Assembly (NCBI RefSeq): GCF_902497895.1
Contig: NZ_CABVHQ010000011.1
Coordinates: 53,783 to 117,782, forward strand
Direction: 5' to 3'
DNA length: 64,000 nt
DNA from: Pseudomonas fluorescens
GTDB taxonomy: Bacteria; Pseudomonadota; Gammaproteobacteria; Pseudomonadales; Pseudomonadaceae
The position numbers and the translations under genes are program-made. Position 1 is the first letter of the stretch. The number at the start of each line of letters is the position of its first letter. Positions 18,741 through 27,599 of the stretch are shown here, in pieces. Under the pieces are notes generated by a model that ran no database searches, was not told the origin of the DNA, and worked only from the letters and a program-made list of their open reading frames with translations.

Positions 18741-20885
18741 TCAAGAAATTTCCCGGCGAAACGGCGGCAGCGCATTGAGGATGGCTTTGCCATAGCGTTG
18801 GGTGACCAGACGTCGGTCGAGCAAGGTGATGGTGCCGCGATCTTCCTCGGTGCGCAGCAGTCGGCCACAGGCCTGGACCAGCTTCAGCGAGGCGTCCGGT
18901 ACGGAGATTTCCATGAACGGGTTGCCGCCGCGGGCCTCGATCCATTCGGCCAGCGCCGCCTCGACCGGATCATCCGGCACCGAGAACGGAATCTTGGCGA
19001 TCACCACATGCTCGCAATAGGCACCAGGCAAATCCACGCCTTCGGCGAAACTCGCCAGACCGAACAGCACACTGGATTCGCCACTATCAACCCGCGCCTT
19101 GTGCTTGTTCAGGGTTTCCTGCTTCGACAGGTTGCCTTGAATAAACACTTGTTTGCGCCAGTCGCGATCCAGGCCGTCAAACACGTCCTGCATCTGTTTG
19201 CGCGAGGAGAACAGCACCAGGGTGCCGCGCGAGCCTTCGACCAGTGACGGCAGATCGCGGATGATCGCCGCCGTATGCGCCGGGGCATCCCGAGGGTCGG
19301 CGCGCAGGTCCGGGACCCGCAGCACACCGGCGTCGGCGTGATGGAAGGGGCTGGGCACCACCGCCGTCACGGCTTTTTTCGGCAGCCCGGCGCGCATCCG
19401 GAAGCGGTCGAAGGTACCGAGGGCGGTCAAGGTGGCCGAGGTCACCAGCGCGCCATAGGCGACGTTCCACAGGTTGCGCCGAAGCATTTCTGCCGCAAGG
19501 ATGGGACTGGCGTTGACCTCGATATCGAACAGCGAACCGCTCTCGGCCAGGGTCAGCCAACGGGCCATCGGCGGGTTGTCTTCCGGGTCCTCGGCGGTGA
19601 ATGCGGTCCACAGCTCCCAATTGCCCTGGGAGCGCGACAGCAGGCTACCGAACAGCGGGTACCACTCTTCCGCCTGATTGCTGGCGATGCCGATATTGAC
19701 CTCGCCATCCATGCCTTCCTTGAGCAGCTCGGTGAGCCGGGTGAAGACGTCGGTCAGGCGCGAAAAGCCCTTCTTCAGTTCGATGCCCATTTCGCGCATG
19801 TGCTCGGGAATCACCCCGCCGACGAAACGATGACGCGGCCGTTCACGGCCCTCCACGTCTTCACCAGGCTTGAAGTCGGCCACTTGCTCGCAGGCGGTGA
19901 ACATGAATTGTTGCTGGGTCTTGATCTCCCGCGCCAGCTCCGGAACCTGCTCGATCAGCTTGCCCAGATCGCCGGGCAACGGATGTTGGGCCAGCAGTTT
20001 GGCGAGATTCTTCGCGGTCTGCTCCAGCCAGTCGGCGGTGGAGCGCAGACGGGTGTAGTGGGCGAAATGACCGATGGCCTTGTCTGGCAGGTGGTGCCCT
20101 TCATCGAACACGTAGAGGGTATCGCGCGGGTCCGGCAGTACCGCACCGCCGCCCAGCGCCAGATCGGCCAGGACCATGTCGTGGTTGGTGACGATCACGT
20201 CGACCTTGCCCATGCCTTCGCGGGCCTTGTAGAAGGCGCACTGGCCGAAGTTCGGGCAATGACGGTTGGTGCACTGGCTGTGATCGGTGGTCAGCCGCGC
20301 CCAGTCCTGATCCTCGAGAGCAGTGGACCAGCTGTCGCGGTCGCCGTCCCACTTATTCCCGGCGAGTTTTTCGATCATGCTGGTAAATAGCTTCAGACTG
20401 GTCTCATCGACCTCGATCTTGAAGCCTTCTTCCTCGAACAGCTGCGCCGTGGCGGTGTTCGCATGGCCTTCCTGCAACAACATATCGAGCTTGGACAGGC
20501 ACATGTAGCGCCCACGGCCCTTGGCCAGGGCGAAGGTAAAGTTCAAGCCGCTGTTGCGCATCAGGTCCGGCAGATCCTTGTAGACGATCTGCTCCTGCAA
20601 TGCGACGGTCGCGGTGGCAATCACCAGGCGTTTGCCGGCGGCCTTGGCGGTCGGAATCGCCGCCAGGCTGTAGGCCACGGTTTTCCCGGTACCGGTGCCG
20701 GCTTCCACCGCCACTACCGCGGGGTCGCCACTGCGCCGACCTTCGTCATCGGTAGCGATGTCACCAAGGACTTTGGCGACTTCGGCGATCATCAAACGCT
20801 GGCCGTAACGCGGCTTGAGGCTCTTGGCTTCGAGAAAACGCGAATAAGCGCCCTGGATCTGGGATTTGAGTTCGTTGCTGATCAT
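18741..20885 (-). CDS. dinG: ATP-dependent DNA helicase DinG (XPD-like)
   Basis: A 714-residue SF2 helicase. Walker A GTGTGKT is at residues 63-69. The four iron-sulfur cysteines are in RYMCLSK, SQCTNRHC and FGQC, the DEGH box is YVFDEGHHLPD, and the C-terminal motif is VQACGRLLRTEEDRG. It unwinds forked DNA, R-loops and G-quadruplexes and belongs to the SOS response in E. coli. Length matches E. coli DinG (716). A LexA-type box sits 22 bases upstream of the ATG. It is divergent from the CopD-like gene. Confidence 0.95.
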   Translation of the reverse strand: MISNELKSQIQGAYSRFLEAKSLKPRYGQRLMIAEVAKVLGDIATDDEGRRSGDPAVVAVEAGTGTGKTVAYSLAAIPTAKAAGKRLVIATATVALQEQIVYKDLPDLMRNSGLNFTFALAKGRGRYMCLSKLDMLLQEGHANTATAQLFEEEGFKIEVDETSLKLFTSMIEKLAGNKWDGDRDSWSTALEDQDWARLTTDHSQCTNRHCPNFGQCAFYKAREGMGKVDVIVTNHDMVLADLALGGGAVLPDPRDTLYVFDEGHHLPDKAIGHFAHYTRLRSTADWLEQTAKNLAKLLAQHPLPGDLGKLIEQVPELAREIKTQQQFMFTACEQVADFKPGEDVEGRERPRHRFVGGVIPEHMREMGIELKKGFSRLTDVFTRLTELLKEGMDGEVNIGIASNQAEEWYPLFGSLLSRSQGNWELWTAFTAEDPEDNPPMARWLTLAESGSLFDIEVNASPILAAEMLRRNLWNVAYGALVTSATLTALGTFDRFRMRAGLPKKAVTAVVPSPFHHADAGVLRVPDLRADPRDAPAHTAAIIRDLPSLVEGSRGTLVLFSSRKQMQDVFDGLDRDWRKQVFIQGNLSKQETLNKHKARVDSGESSVLFGLASFAEGVDLPGAYCEHVVIAKIPFSVPDDPVEAALAEWIEARGGNPFMEISVPDASLKLVQACGRLLRTEEDRGTITLLDRRLVTQRYGKAILNALPPFRREIS

Positions 20886-20906
20886 GGTCTTCGGGCGCGA
20901 GAAACG

Positions 20907-20922
20907 CTGGATAAATTTTCAG
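20907..20922 (-). promoter_or_regulatory. Candidate LexA (SOS) box upstream of dinG
   Basis: The 16-mer CTGGATAAATTTTCAG has the CTG-N10-CAG form with an AT-rich centre expected for gammaproteobacterial LexA. It ends 22 bases before the dinG start codon, a position compatible with repression. Confidence 0.75.
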
Positions 20923-20983
20923 TGGTTCGAATCGGTCGCTATCATAACCCGCTAATTCATCCCGCGCAGAACGGAGTACCTGA

Positions 20984-21448
20984 ATGACCCTCTTTAGCCT
21001 TGCTTACACCCTGCATGTACTGGCGGCCCTGGTCTGGGTCGGCGGCATGTTTTTCGCCTGGCTGGTCCTGCGCCCGGCCGCTATGGCGGCACTCGAAGGT
21101 CCGGCACGACTGAAGCTGTGGGTAGAAGTGTTTCAACGTTTTTTTGGCTGGGTTTGGGTCGCTGTGGTGCTGTTGCCGATCAGTGGTGTCGGCCTGATCC
21201 ATTTGCGCTTCAACGGCTTTGAAACCGCACCGCGTTATGTCCAGGTGATGATGGGGCTGTATGTGGTGATGACGGCGTTGTTTATCCGTATTTCGGCGTT
21301 GCAACTGCCGGAGCTGCGGATAGCGGTGCTGGCGCAAGACTGGCCGAACGGCGCGGCGACCCTGGGCAGGATCCGGCGTCTGGTGGGGATCAATCTGATT
21401 ATCGGGTTGCTGCTGGTGGCGGTGGCTTCGGCAAGGCCAATGTTTTAA
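20984..21448 (+). CDS. CopD-family four-helix membrane protein
   Basis: A 154-residue inner-membrane protein with four hydrophobic helices. The motif HVLAALVWVGGMFFAWLVLRP near the N-terminus is the CopD/YcnJ-like domain mark, and conserved arginine/histidine positions occur in the first two helices. Stand-alone CopD domain proteins are linked to copper or haem handling, but no copper genes are nearby. GGAG lies seven bases before the ATG. It shares its upstream region with dinG. Confidence 0.82.
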   Translation: MTLFSLAYTLHVLAALVWVGGMFFAWLVLRPAAMAALEGPARLKLWVEVFQRFFGWVWVAVVLLPISGVGLIHLRFNGFETAPRYVQVMMGLYVVMTALFIRISALQLPELRIAVLAQDWPNGAATLGRIRRLVGINLIIGLLLVAVASARPMF

Positions 21449-21453
21449 GGCTT

Positions 21454-21585
21454 TGTGGCGAGGGGGCTTGCCCCCGTTCGAGCGCGAAGCGGTCGCAATT
21501 CGGAAAACCCGTTCTGCCTGAATGAACACGGTTGAATTGTTTACGACTGCTGCGCAGCCGAACGGGGGCAAGCCCCCTCGCCACA
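21454..21585. repeat. REPIN-like inverted repeat pair (ggggcttgccccc family)
   Basis: The arms tgtggcgagggggcttgccc and gggcaagccccctcgccaca are separated by ~80 bases between convergent genes. The inner flank contains gactgctgcgcagccgaacg, shared with other repeats in the window. A related pair is at 42461-42608. Confidence 0.82.
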
Positions 21586-21602
21586 GGGGAGCTCATTTAC
21601 TG

Positions 21603-22361
21603 TTACAACCGCTGCACCGTCACCGATCCCGCCTCACCGGCTGGTCCTGGCTGGCCTTCAGCGCCAGGATGCCCACTCTTGCCGCCATCGGCGCGGTAAA
21701 CGAAGCAACCTTTGGACTTGCCGCCCGCGCCTGGCTTGCCAGCCACTCCGGCCAATCCCCCGACACCACCGTCGACCCGGATTTTGATCTGCGCAGCGGG
21801 ATAGTTTCCTGGCAACTCCAGCCGAACTTGCGCACCGCCCGCACCGGGATGGCCATCACCACCATTGTCGCCATCGGCACCAGGACCGGCCTGGCCCCAA
21901 GTGCAACCGGGCGCCTGGCCGTTGGCGCCATCCAGGCCCGCGTAACCCGGTGCACCGGCACCACCGCGAGCATCCACCGACAATTCCGGAGCATTCAACG
22001 AGTTGATCCGCAGGTTGAGATTTCGCCCTGGCTTGGCCGCCTTGAGGTAAGTACCGGGCGCACCGCGGGAGGTGATCTGGCTGCCGCTGCCCAATTGAGC
22101 ACGACTGACGTTCAATTGCAGGCTTTGTGCAGCGGGTACGATAGCGATCCGCGCTTCGTGACCCAGATGCAGTTCGCCGACCGTCATTTCAGTCACGTTG
22201 GATGGAATCAGCAGGGTGCCGTAATCGGCGACTTCCAGTCGTTCCAGGTGCAGGACACTGGTGGTATTGGGCAAGCGCAGCAACGAATTGGTTTCGACCG
22301 TGACCACTTGGGCATAGGCCAAAGGGCTGCACAAAGCGGCCAGCAGACAGATATTACGCAT
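21603..22361 (-). CDS. Secreted collagen-like (Gly-X-Y-rich) protein
   Basis: A 252-residue protein with a signal peptide (CLLAALCSPLAYAQ). The first ~120 mature residues look beta-rich (VVTVETNSLLRLPNTTSV, LTV-type strands). The remainder is glycine-rich with short Gly-X-Y runs such as GAPGYAGLDGANGQAPG, GGDGHPGAGG and GHPGAEGQPGPAGEAG, interrupted by two single cysteines. The runs are too short and broken for a long collagen rod. It overlaps the preceding DUF1145 gene by eight bases, implying co-expression. It may be a surface or matrix protein; the function is unknown. Confidence 0.72.
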   Translation of the reverse strand: MRNICLLAALCSPLAYAQVVTVETNSLLRLPNTTSVLHLERLEVADYGTLLIPSNVTEMTVGELHLGHEARIAIVPAAQSLQLNVSRAQLGSGSQITSRGAPGTYLKAAKPGRNLNLRINSLNAPELSVDARGGAGAPGYAGLDGANGQAPGCTWGQAGPGADGDNGGDGHPGAGGAQVRLELPGNYPAAQIKIRVDGGVGGLAGVAGKPGAGGKSKGCFVYRADGGKSGHPGAEGQPGPAGEAGSVTVQRL

Positions 22362-22617
22362 GCTTGCGCTCCGGGATAGTTTGCAGATGAAAGACGCCCG
22401 ACTGCAGAATCTTCAAGCGATCACGCCAGGGGTGGGCGCGGCCCCTCAGGCTGCGATTGCACAGCACCAGTTCCAGCAGATGGGTCAACAAAAGCAGGCT
22501 GGCGGCAATATTGAGCAATAGATGGAATGGATTGATCAGCGGGACGAGCAGATTGACCACCGCCAGCAACCAGAACAGTAAGGTCAAAAACTTCCAGAGC
22601 CCCCAATACACCTTCAT
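22354..22617 (-). CDS. Small DUF1145-family membrane protein
   Basis: An 87-residue protein with two transmembrane helices (LTLLFWLLAVVNLLVPL and LLLNIAASLLLLTHLLELVL) and a basic cytoplasmic tail ending in PERKHA. It matches the YhhL/DUF1145 family in size and pattern, with the conserved W-K-F and NP-F-H positions. No function is known. It is the first gene of a two-gene unit with the collagen-like protein, whose ATG lies within its last codons. Confidence 0.78.
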   Translation of the reverse strand: MKVYWGLWKFLTLLFWLLAVVNLLVPLINPFHLLLNIAASLLLLTHLLELVLCNRSLRGRAHPWRDRLKILQSGVFHLQTIPERKHA

Positions 22618-22765
22618 ACGCTCCCCCGCTGAGAATTATTCTTTGAACGCACAGTACCGAGTTCCACGAGGGATTAGCCAGAGGCAAGAAAAAATTCTGG
22701 ATAAAACCGGCTAGGCCCGAGCGTTCGAGCGCGCTAGTCTTCGCAGTTCTGATTGAGGATTTTCG

Positions 22766-23263
22766 ATGACCGCAGGTATTTCTTCGCGCACCCCCCAGCA
22801 AGCCCTTGCCGCTTTGCTCGATCGCTATGCCCCCCGTCGTCTGTTATTGATCGGTGCCAGCGACTTCCCGGCACTCGAAGCCTTCAAGCGGGCGCATCCG
22901 GACACCTGTGTTGCACAAGCCGCACCCGGCCCACTGCCGGCAGAGCTGGCGGCGCGCCGCTTCGACCTGGCACTGGTGGTCGATTGCCTCGAGCATTTGC
23001 CCAAGCGCGAGGGTCTGAACCTGCTGGGCGGGATTCGCAACCTCAATGCCAGCCGCATTGCCGTGCTGGCGGATCTTTCGGCCTGTGGCTGGCAGGAGAC
23101 GGATTTTTTCTCCCTGGCCCTGCAAGCCAGCGAACACTTCCAGCGTGACGAGCAGCAGCTGACCCTGTTCACCTACGATCTGCTTGACTACAAACAAGTG
23201 CCCGACTGGCTGAACGCCCGGTTCTGGGCTAATCCGGAAAACTTTGGCAAGTATTGGTGGTAA
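22766..23263 (+). CDS. Conserved hypothetical protein, methyltransferase-like N-terminus (DUF6231-type)
   Basis: A 165-residue protein with a Rossmann-like start: [17 protein letters not shown], then [18 protein letters not shown], where D-x-L-E-H resembles the post-I motif of SAM methyltransferases. The glycine-rich SAM loop is poor, and a C-terminal half ([21 protein letters not shown]) shows no catalytic motif, so activity is doubtful. It is the first gene of a four-gene same-strand set with two SEC-C proteins; the next ATG is four bases after its stop. Confidence 0.72.
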   Translation: MTAGISSRTPQQALAALLDRYAPRRLLLIGASDFPALEAFKRAHPDTCVAQAAPGPLPAELAARRFDLALVVDCLEHLPKREGLNLLGGIRNLNASRIAVLADLSACGWQETDFFSLALQASEHFQRDEQQLTLFTYDLLDYKQVPDWLNARFWANPENFGKYWW

Positions 23264-23267
23264 AGCG

Positions 23268-23744
23268 ATGAGCACCTCGATTTGTCCCTGCGGTAGCGGC
23301 AACCTGCTCGATGTCTGCTGCGGCCACTACCATACGGGCCACCCGGCGCCGTGCGCCGAGTCCTTGATGCGCTCGCGCTACAGCGCTTATGTGCTGGGTC
23401 TGGTGGACTATCTGGTAGCGACCACCCTGCCCGCGCAGCAGGCCGGCCTGGATCGTCAATCGATCAGTGAGTGGAGCGCCCAAAGCACGTGGCTGGGCCT
23501 GGAAGTAGAAAGTTCAGAAGTGTTTGGTGGCCAACCCGAACACGCTTTCGTGACGTTCACCGCGCGCTGGCATGACAGCAGCGGAGAACACAGCCATCGC
23601 GAACGTTCGTCGTTCGTGCAGAACAGCGACCATTGGTACTTCATCGACCCTACGGTGCCGCTCAAGGCCGGGCGCAACGACGCCTGCCCCTGTGCCAGCG
23701 GGCAAAAATTCAAGAAGTGCTGCTCGAGCTATTTCGCCAACTAA
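23268..23744 (+). CDS. YchJ/UPF0225-family protein with two SEC-C motifs
   Basis: A 158-residue protein. The N-terminal SEC-C zinc motif [14 protein letters not shown] (residues ~6-19) and C-terminal motif [13 protein letters not shown] (residues ~139-151) enclose an NTF2-like domain with [11 protein letters not shown] and [13 protein letters not shown]. This is the YchJ family, of unknown function. The ATG at 23268 is preferred over an upstream ORF start because it begins the family and lies four bases after the previous stop. Confidence 0.9.
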   Translation: MSTSICPCGSGNLLDVCCGHYHTGHPAPCAESLMRSRYSAYVLGLVDYLVATTLPAQQAGLDRQSISEWSAQSTWLGLEVESSEVFGGQPEHAFVTFTARWHDSSGEHSHRERSSFVQNSDHWYFIDPTVPLKAGRNDACPCASGQKFKKCCSSYFAN

Positions 23745-23819
23745 GTTTCGACACAGGCCACCTCCAACACCCTGAACACCTGGTTGCTAGCTAGACTGGG
23801 GTATCAAGGGGGTAATGGC

Positions 23820-24317
23820 ATGGCCTCTGATATTCGAGCGTTAAGGATAATCAGCCTGCTTCTGGCGCTGACACTTGGCGGCTGCGCGTCCTGGTTTATC
23901 GACGAAGACTGGGTCGACCCGCAAGTGCATCTGGTCAAGGTTGAAGTGATCCGGGCGAAACTTCTGGAGCAGAGGTTTCTCCTGCACTTTCGCGTCGACA
24001 ACCCCAACGACAGTGACCTGACGGTGCGCGGACTGGAATACCGGATACACCTGGGGCACATGCTGCTGACCGAAGGCGAGCACGAAAAGTGGTTCACCGT
24101 GAAGCCGAAAAGCAGCGGCTATTTCCAGGTGCCGATCCGCACCAATCTCTGGCCGAAGGTGCGCGAAGTGGTGAAACTGCTACGAAAACCGCAGCAACCC
24201 ATCCCTTATCGGCTGGAAGGTGAACTGGAAACCGGATTATTCATCGCCTATTACGTGCACCTGAAGCGTAATGGCGAGATAATTCCCGCCGATTTTATTC
24301 CGGAGCGACCTCGATGA
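23820..24317 (+). CDS. LEA-type-2-family lipoprotein
   Basis: A 165-residue lipoprotein with signal and lipobox LTLGG-C22, then a water-stress/LEA-14-like beta-sandwich ([26 protein letters not shown], the V.N.ND signature) and a DFIPER C-terminus. It is probably anchored in the outer membrane and faces the periplasm. Start ATG at 23820 follows AAGGGGG. The stop overlaps the next gene (ATGA), so it is translated together with the His-rich SEC-C protein. Confidence 0.82.
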   Translation: MASDIRALRIISLLLALTLGGCASWFIDEDWVDPQVHLVKVEVIRAKLLEQRFLLHFRVDNPNDSDLTVRGLEYRIHLGHMLLTEGEHEKWFTVKPKSSGYFQVPIRTNLWPKVREVVKLLRKPQQPIPYRLEGELETGLFIAYYVHLKRNGEIIPADFIPERPR

Positions 24318-24517
24318 CCCAAGAACCTCATGTCCATGGCCCAGACTGCAACCACGATCATGACCAGCACCATGCTCACGACCATGGCCATGTTCACGGC
24401 CCCGACTGCGGCCACGCTCACCAGGAGCCCGTGCGCAATGCGTTGAAAGACGTCGGCCGCAACGACCCTTGCCCGTGCGGCAGCAGCAAGAAATTCAAGA
24501 AGTGCCACGGCGCTTGA
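24314..24517 (+). CDS. Histidine-rich SEC-C motif protein
   Basis: A 67-residue protein. The first ~36 residues hold 13 histidines with a repeated HVHGPDC-x-H pattern, and the C-terminal end is a SEC-C zinc motif ([14 protein letters not shown]). SEC-C motifs bind one zinc, as in SecA. The histidine tail suggests extra metal buffering or delivery; that is inference. It is translationally coupled to the LEA lipoprotein through ATGA. Confidence 0.85.
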   Translation: MTQEPHVHGPDCNHDHDQHHAHDHGHVHGPDCGHAHQEPVRNALKDVGRNDPCPCGSSKKFKKCHGA

Positions 24518-24910
24518 TGCACTAACGCTTCGCGGGCATTTTCCTTCCCCTGGACTTGCGCCTCCCCCCTTGTGGGAGCGAGCTTGCTCGCGATGATCGT
24601 TAACGATAACGCGTATGGTCTGAATAAACGCGCCGCCCTGTAGGAGCGAGCTTGCTCGCGATGGTCGTTAACAATAACGCGTGTTTTCTGAGTACACGCA
24701 CCGCCCTTGAGTCCATCGCGAGCAAGCTCGCTCCTACAAAAACCGCGCCATATCGCCCCCTTGGCATCAATTTCTCTAACCTGAGTTTTTGCGGTCATGA
24801 AGCGGTTTAACTGACAAAGAAGAAATAACCCTCGCATCCTGCTTGCGCGGCAACCTCCTGCTCACTAACGTAGCGCCTTTATCAGCACTACCCCCCGCAG
24901 GAGCTTTGCC
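24518..24910. repeat. Triple REP-like arms in intergenic region (24571-24738)
   Basis: A 393-base gap containing three gagcgagcttgctcgc arms: two direct (starting 24571 and 24639) and one inverted (ending 24738). The arms are separated by related spacers carrying cgttaacgataacgcg and cgttaacaataacgcg. A doublet that gained a third arm is the simplest reading. No gene is visible; the remainder presumably holds the promoter of the acylase gene. Confidence 0.8.
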
Positions 24911-27361
24911 ATGGCCTCGCCAGCCCTCACACATTTTCTTCCCCGGTTCGGCGTTGCCGCAGCAGTGGCCGGTGCTCTGGGCCTGACCGGTTGTCAGCCC
25001 TGGAACACTCAAGACACCGTGCCACCCACTGCCGGCGTGCAATCGCTCAAAGGGCTGGCCCAGAACGTATCGGTGCGGCGCAATGCCATGGGTATGCCGC
25101 TGATCGAGAGCAACAGTTTCCACGACACACTCTTTACCCTGGGTTACGTGCACGCCACTGACCGCATCACCCAGATGCTCACCATGCGCCTGCTGGCTCA
25201 GGGCCGTCTGGCCGAAATGTCCGGCCCCGACGTGCTGGAAGCCGACAAGTTGATGCGCGCGGTCAATCTGAAGAAGAACGCCGGCGAGCTGTATACCGCT
25301 GCTTCGCCACGTCTCAAGCGTTTCTTCGAAGTCTATGCCCGTGGCGTCAACGCCTACCTGTTCCGTTATCGCGACAAGCTGCCGCCGGATCTGGCTGCCA
25401 CTGGCTACAAGCCCGAATACTGGAAACCGGAAGATTCGGCGCTGATCTTTTGCCTGCTCAACTTCAGCCAATCGGTAAACCTGCGGGAAGAAATTGCCTC
25501 GCTGGTCCTGGCGCAGAACGTCGGTACCGACAAACTTGCCTGGCTGACCCCGTCCTACCCGGATGAACAGCTGCCTTTCGCCGAAGCGGAAAAGCTCAAG
25601 GGCCTGAACCTCAGCGGACAAGTCCCGGGCCTGGCTGACCTTGGCAAGGTCACCGATCAGCTTGCCAAACTGAATCTGCTGAGCGTCGCGGCTTCGAACA
25701 ATTGGGCCGTTGCACCGCAACGCAGCCGCAGCGGTAAAAGCCTGCTGGCCAGCGACAGCCACTTGCCGATTGCCGTGCCGTCGCTCTGGAACTATGTGCA
25801 ACTGCGCGCACCGAAATACCAGGCCGCCGGTGTCTCGGTCGCCGGGATCCCGGCCATCGTCGCCGGTTTCAACGGCAAGGTCGCATGGAGCATGAGCATG
25901 GTCATGGGCGACAATCAGGACCTGTTCCTCGAAAAGCTCAAGCGCCAGGGCAATGCGCTCTACTACGAGGTCGGCGGCAAATGGCAGCCGGCTATCGTTC
26001 GTAACGAAACCTACTTCGTCAAAGGTCAGCGGCCGATTCGCGAAGTTGTCTACGAAACCCGCCACGGTCCGCTGCTCAACAGTGCGCTGGGCACGACATT
26101 GAGCAGCGGTTATGGTCTGGCGTTGCAAATGCCGGACCTCAAGGACGATAAGAGTCTGGATGCGTTCTTCGACCTGTCTCGTGCGAAAAATGTCGAGAAG
26201 GCCTCCGACGCCAGCCGCGAAATCCGCGCCATCGCCTTGAATATGGTGTTCGCCGACGCAAGCAATATCGGCTGGCAAGTCACCGGCCGCTTCCCCAACC
26301 GTCATGAAGGTGAAGGCCTGTTGCCATCGCCGGGCTGGGAGGGTCGCTACGATTGGGACGGTTACGCCGACCCGATGCTGCACCCGTATGACCAGGATCC
26401 GGCCCAGGGCTGGCTCGGCACCGCCAACCAGCGGATCATCCCCCACGGCTATGGCATGCAGCTGTCCAACTCCTGGTACTACCCGGAGCGCGGCGAGCGC
26501 ATCGCTGAACTGGCCGGGACCGGCAAGCACGACACTCGCAGCATGATTGCCATGCAGTACGACCAGACCACCACCTTCGCCGCCAAGCTGAAGAAAATAT
26601 TCGAAACCCCGGGCATGTCCCAGCCGCTCAAACAGGCCATCGAGGCCTTGCCCGAAGCCGAACGGGGCAAGGCTCGCGAAGCCTACAGCCGGTTGATGGC
26701 GTTCGACGGCAAACTCAGCCCGACTTCGGCTGATGCCGCCATCTATGAGTTGTTCCTGCAGGAAAGCGCCAGGCAGATCTTCCTCGACGAGCTGGGCCCG
26801 GAATCCAGTCCGGCCTGGAAAGCCTTCGTCAGCAACGGCAATTTGTCCTACTCGGCGCAGGCCGACCACTTGCTAGGCCGCGAAGACAGTCCGTTCTGGG
26901 ATGACAGTCGCACGCCGCACAAGGAAGACAAACCGGCCATCCTCGCCCGCAGCCTGGCGGCGGCCATGACTGCCGGTGACAGCCAGATGGGTGCCGATCA
27001 CCGGGCCTGGCAGTGGGGCAAACTGCACCGCTACGAGTGGAAAAACGCTGGCGGCCAGACCGTGCGCGGCCCACAACCTGCGGGCGGTGATCACACCACG
27101 TTAAATACCGCCGCCTACGCCTGGGGTGAGAGTTTCGATACCACACTGATCCCGGCCATGCGCTTTATCGTCGACTTCGGCCAGGCCGAACCGATGATCG
27201 GCCTCAACAGCACCGGCCAATCCGCAAACCCGGCCAGCCCGCATTACCTCAACAGCGTCGATCCCTGGTTCAAGGGCCAATACATGAGTTTCCCGATGCA
27301 GCCGCAGAACTTCGACAAGGTCTACGGCAAGACGCGATTGACCTTGGTGCCCGGCAAATAA
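24911..27361 (+). CDS. quiP: Penicillin acylase-family protein, QuiP-like acyl-homoserine lactone acylase
   Basis: An 816-residue Ntn-hydrolase precursor. The N-terminus is a signal with a lipobox-like LTG-C28. The alpha-chain holds [15 protein letters not shown]. Self-cleavage would expose Ser262 in AASNNWAV, the SNNW hallmark of the beta-chain. Later motifs: [36 protein letters not shown]. Size and order match P. aeruginosa QuiP (~850 residues), which degrades long-chain acyl-homoserine lactones in the periplasm. The substrate here is inferred, not shown. Processing would yield ~26 kDa and ~60 kDa chains. Confidence 0.88.
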   Translation: MASPALTHFLPRFGVAAAVAGALGLTGCQPWNTQDTVPPTAGVQSLKGLAQNVSVRRNAMGMPLIESNSFHDTLFTLGYVHATDRITQMLTMRLLAQGRLAEMSGPDVLEADKLMRAVNLKKNAGELYTAASPRLKRFFEVYARGVNAYLFRYRDKLPPDLAATGYKPEYWKPEDSALIFCLLNFSQSVNLREEIASLVLAQNVGTDKLAWLTPSYPDEQLPFAEAEKLKGLNLSGQVPGLADLGKVTDQLAKLNLLSVAASNNWAVAPQRSRSGKSLLASDSHLPIAVPSLWNYVQLRAPKYQAAGVSVAGIPAIVAGFNGKVAWSMSMVMGDNQDLFLEKLKRQGNALYYEVGGKWQPAIVRNETYFVKGQRPIREVVYETRHGPLLNSALGTTLSSGYGLALQMPDLKDDKSLDAFFDLSRAKNVEKASDASREIRAIALNMVFADASNIGWQVTGRFPNRHEGEGLLPSPGWEGRYDWDGYADPMLHPYDQDPAQGWLGTANQRIIPHGYGMQLSNSWYYPERGERIAELAGTGKHDTRSMIAMQYDQTTTFAAKLKKIFETPGMSQPLKQAIEALPEAERGKAREAYSRLMAFDGKLSPTSADAAIYELFLQESARQIFLDELGPESSPAWKAFVSNGNLSYSAQADHLLGREDSPFWDDSRTPHKEDKPAILARSLAAAMTAGDSQMGADHRAWQWGKLHRYEWKNAGGQTVRGPQPAGGDHTTLNTAAYAWGESFDTTLIPAMRFIVDFGQAEPMIGLNSTGQSANPASPHYLNSVDPWFKGQYMSFPMQPQNFDKVYGKTRLTLVPGK

Positions 27362-27370
27362 ACCCCGGGA

Positions 27371-27401
27371 GATCGTTCCCACCCAGAGCGTGGGAGCGAT
27401 C
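27371..27401. repeat. Hairpin after quiP-like gene
   Basis: The arms gatcgttccca and tgggagcgatc form an imperfect 11-bp stem without a T run. It resembles a recurrent Pseudomonas intergenic hairpin and might end quiP transcription. Confidence 0.45.
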
Positions 27402-27599
27402 ATAAACTCCAATTTGGTGCAGTCATTTTCACCCGCCCTTTTTCGGGCACGCCACAGTAATGCCCCTGGCGAAAAGCAGCTTTTAAAACACTTGTTCGGG
27501 AGTATGGTTCGGAAATTGCTACCTTCTATAGGTCTTACGCTTTCCAGTAACAATAATTCTGCGCCACAAGCGCTCATATTGGTTTTTAGGGATTGAATA

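Noticed and set aside
24776..26869. 697-codon minus-strand frame antisense to the quiP-like gene
   Set aside because: Shadow of a well supported Ntn-hydrolase gene; no family motif in the antisense frame.
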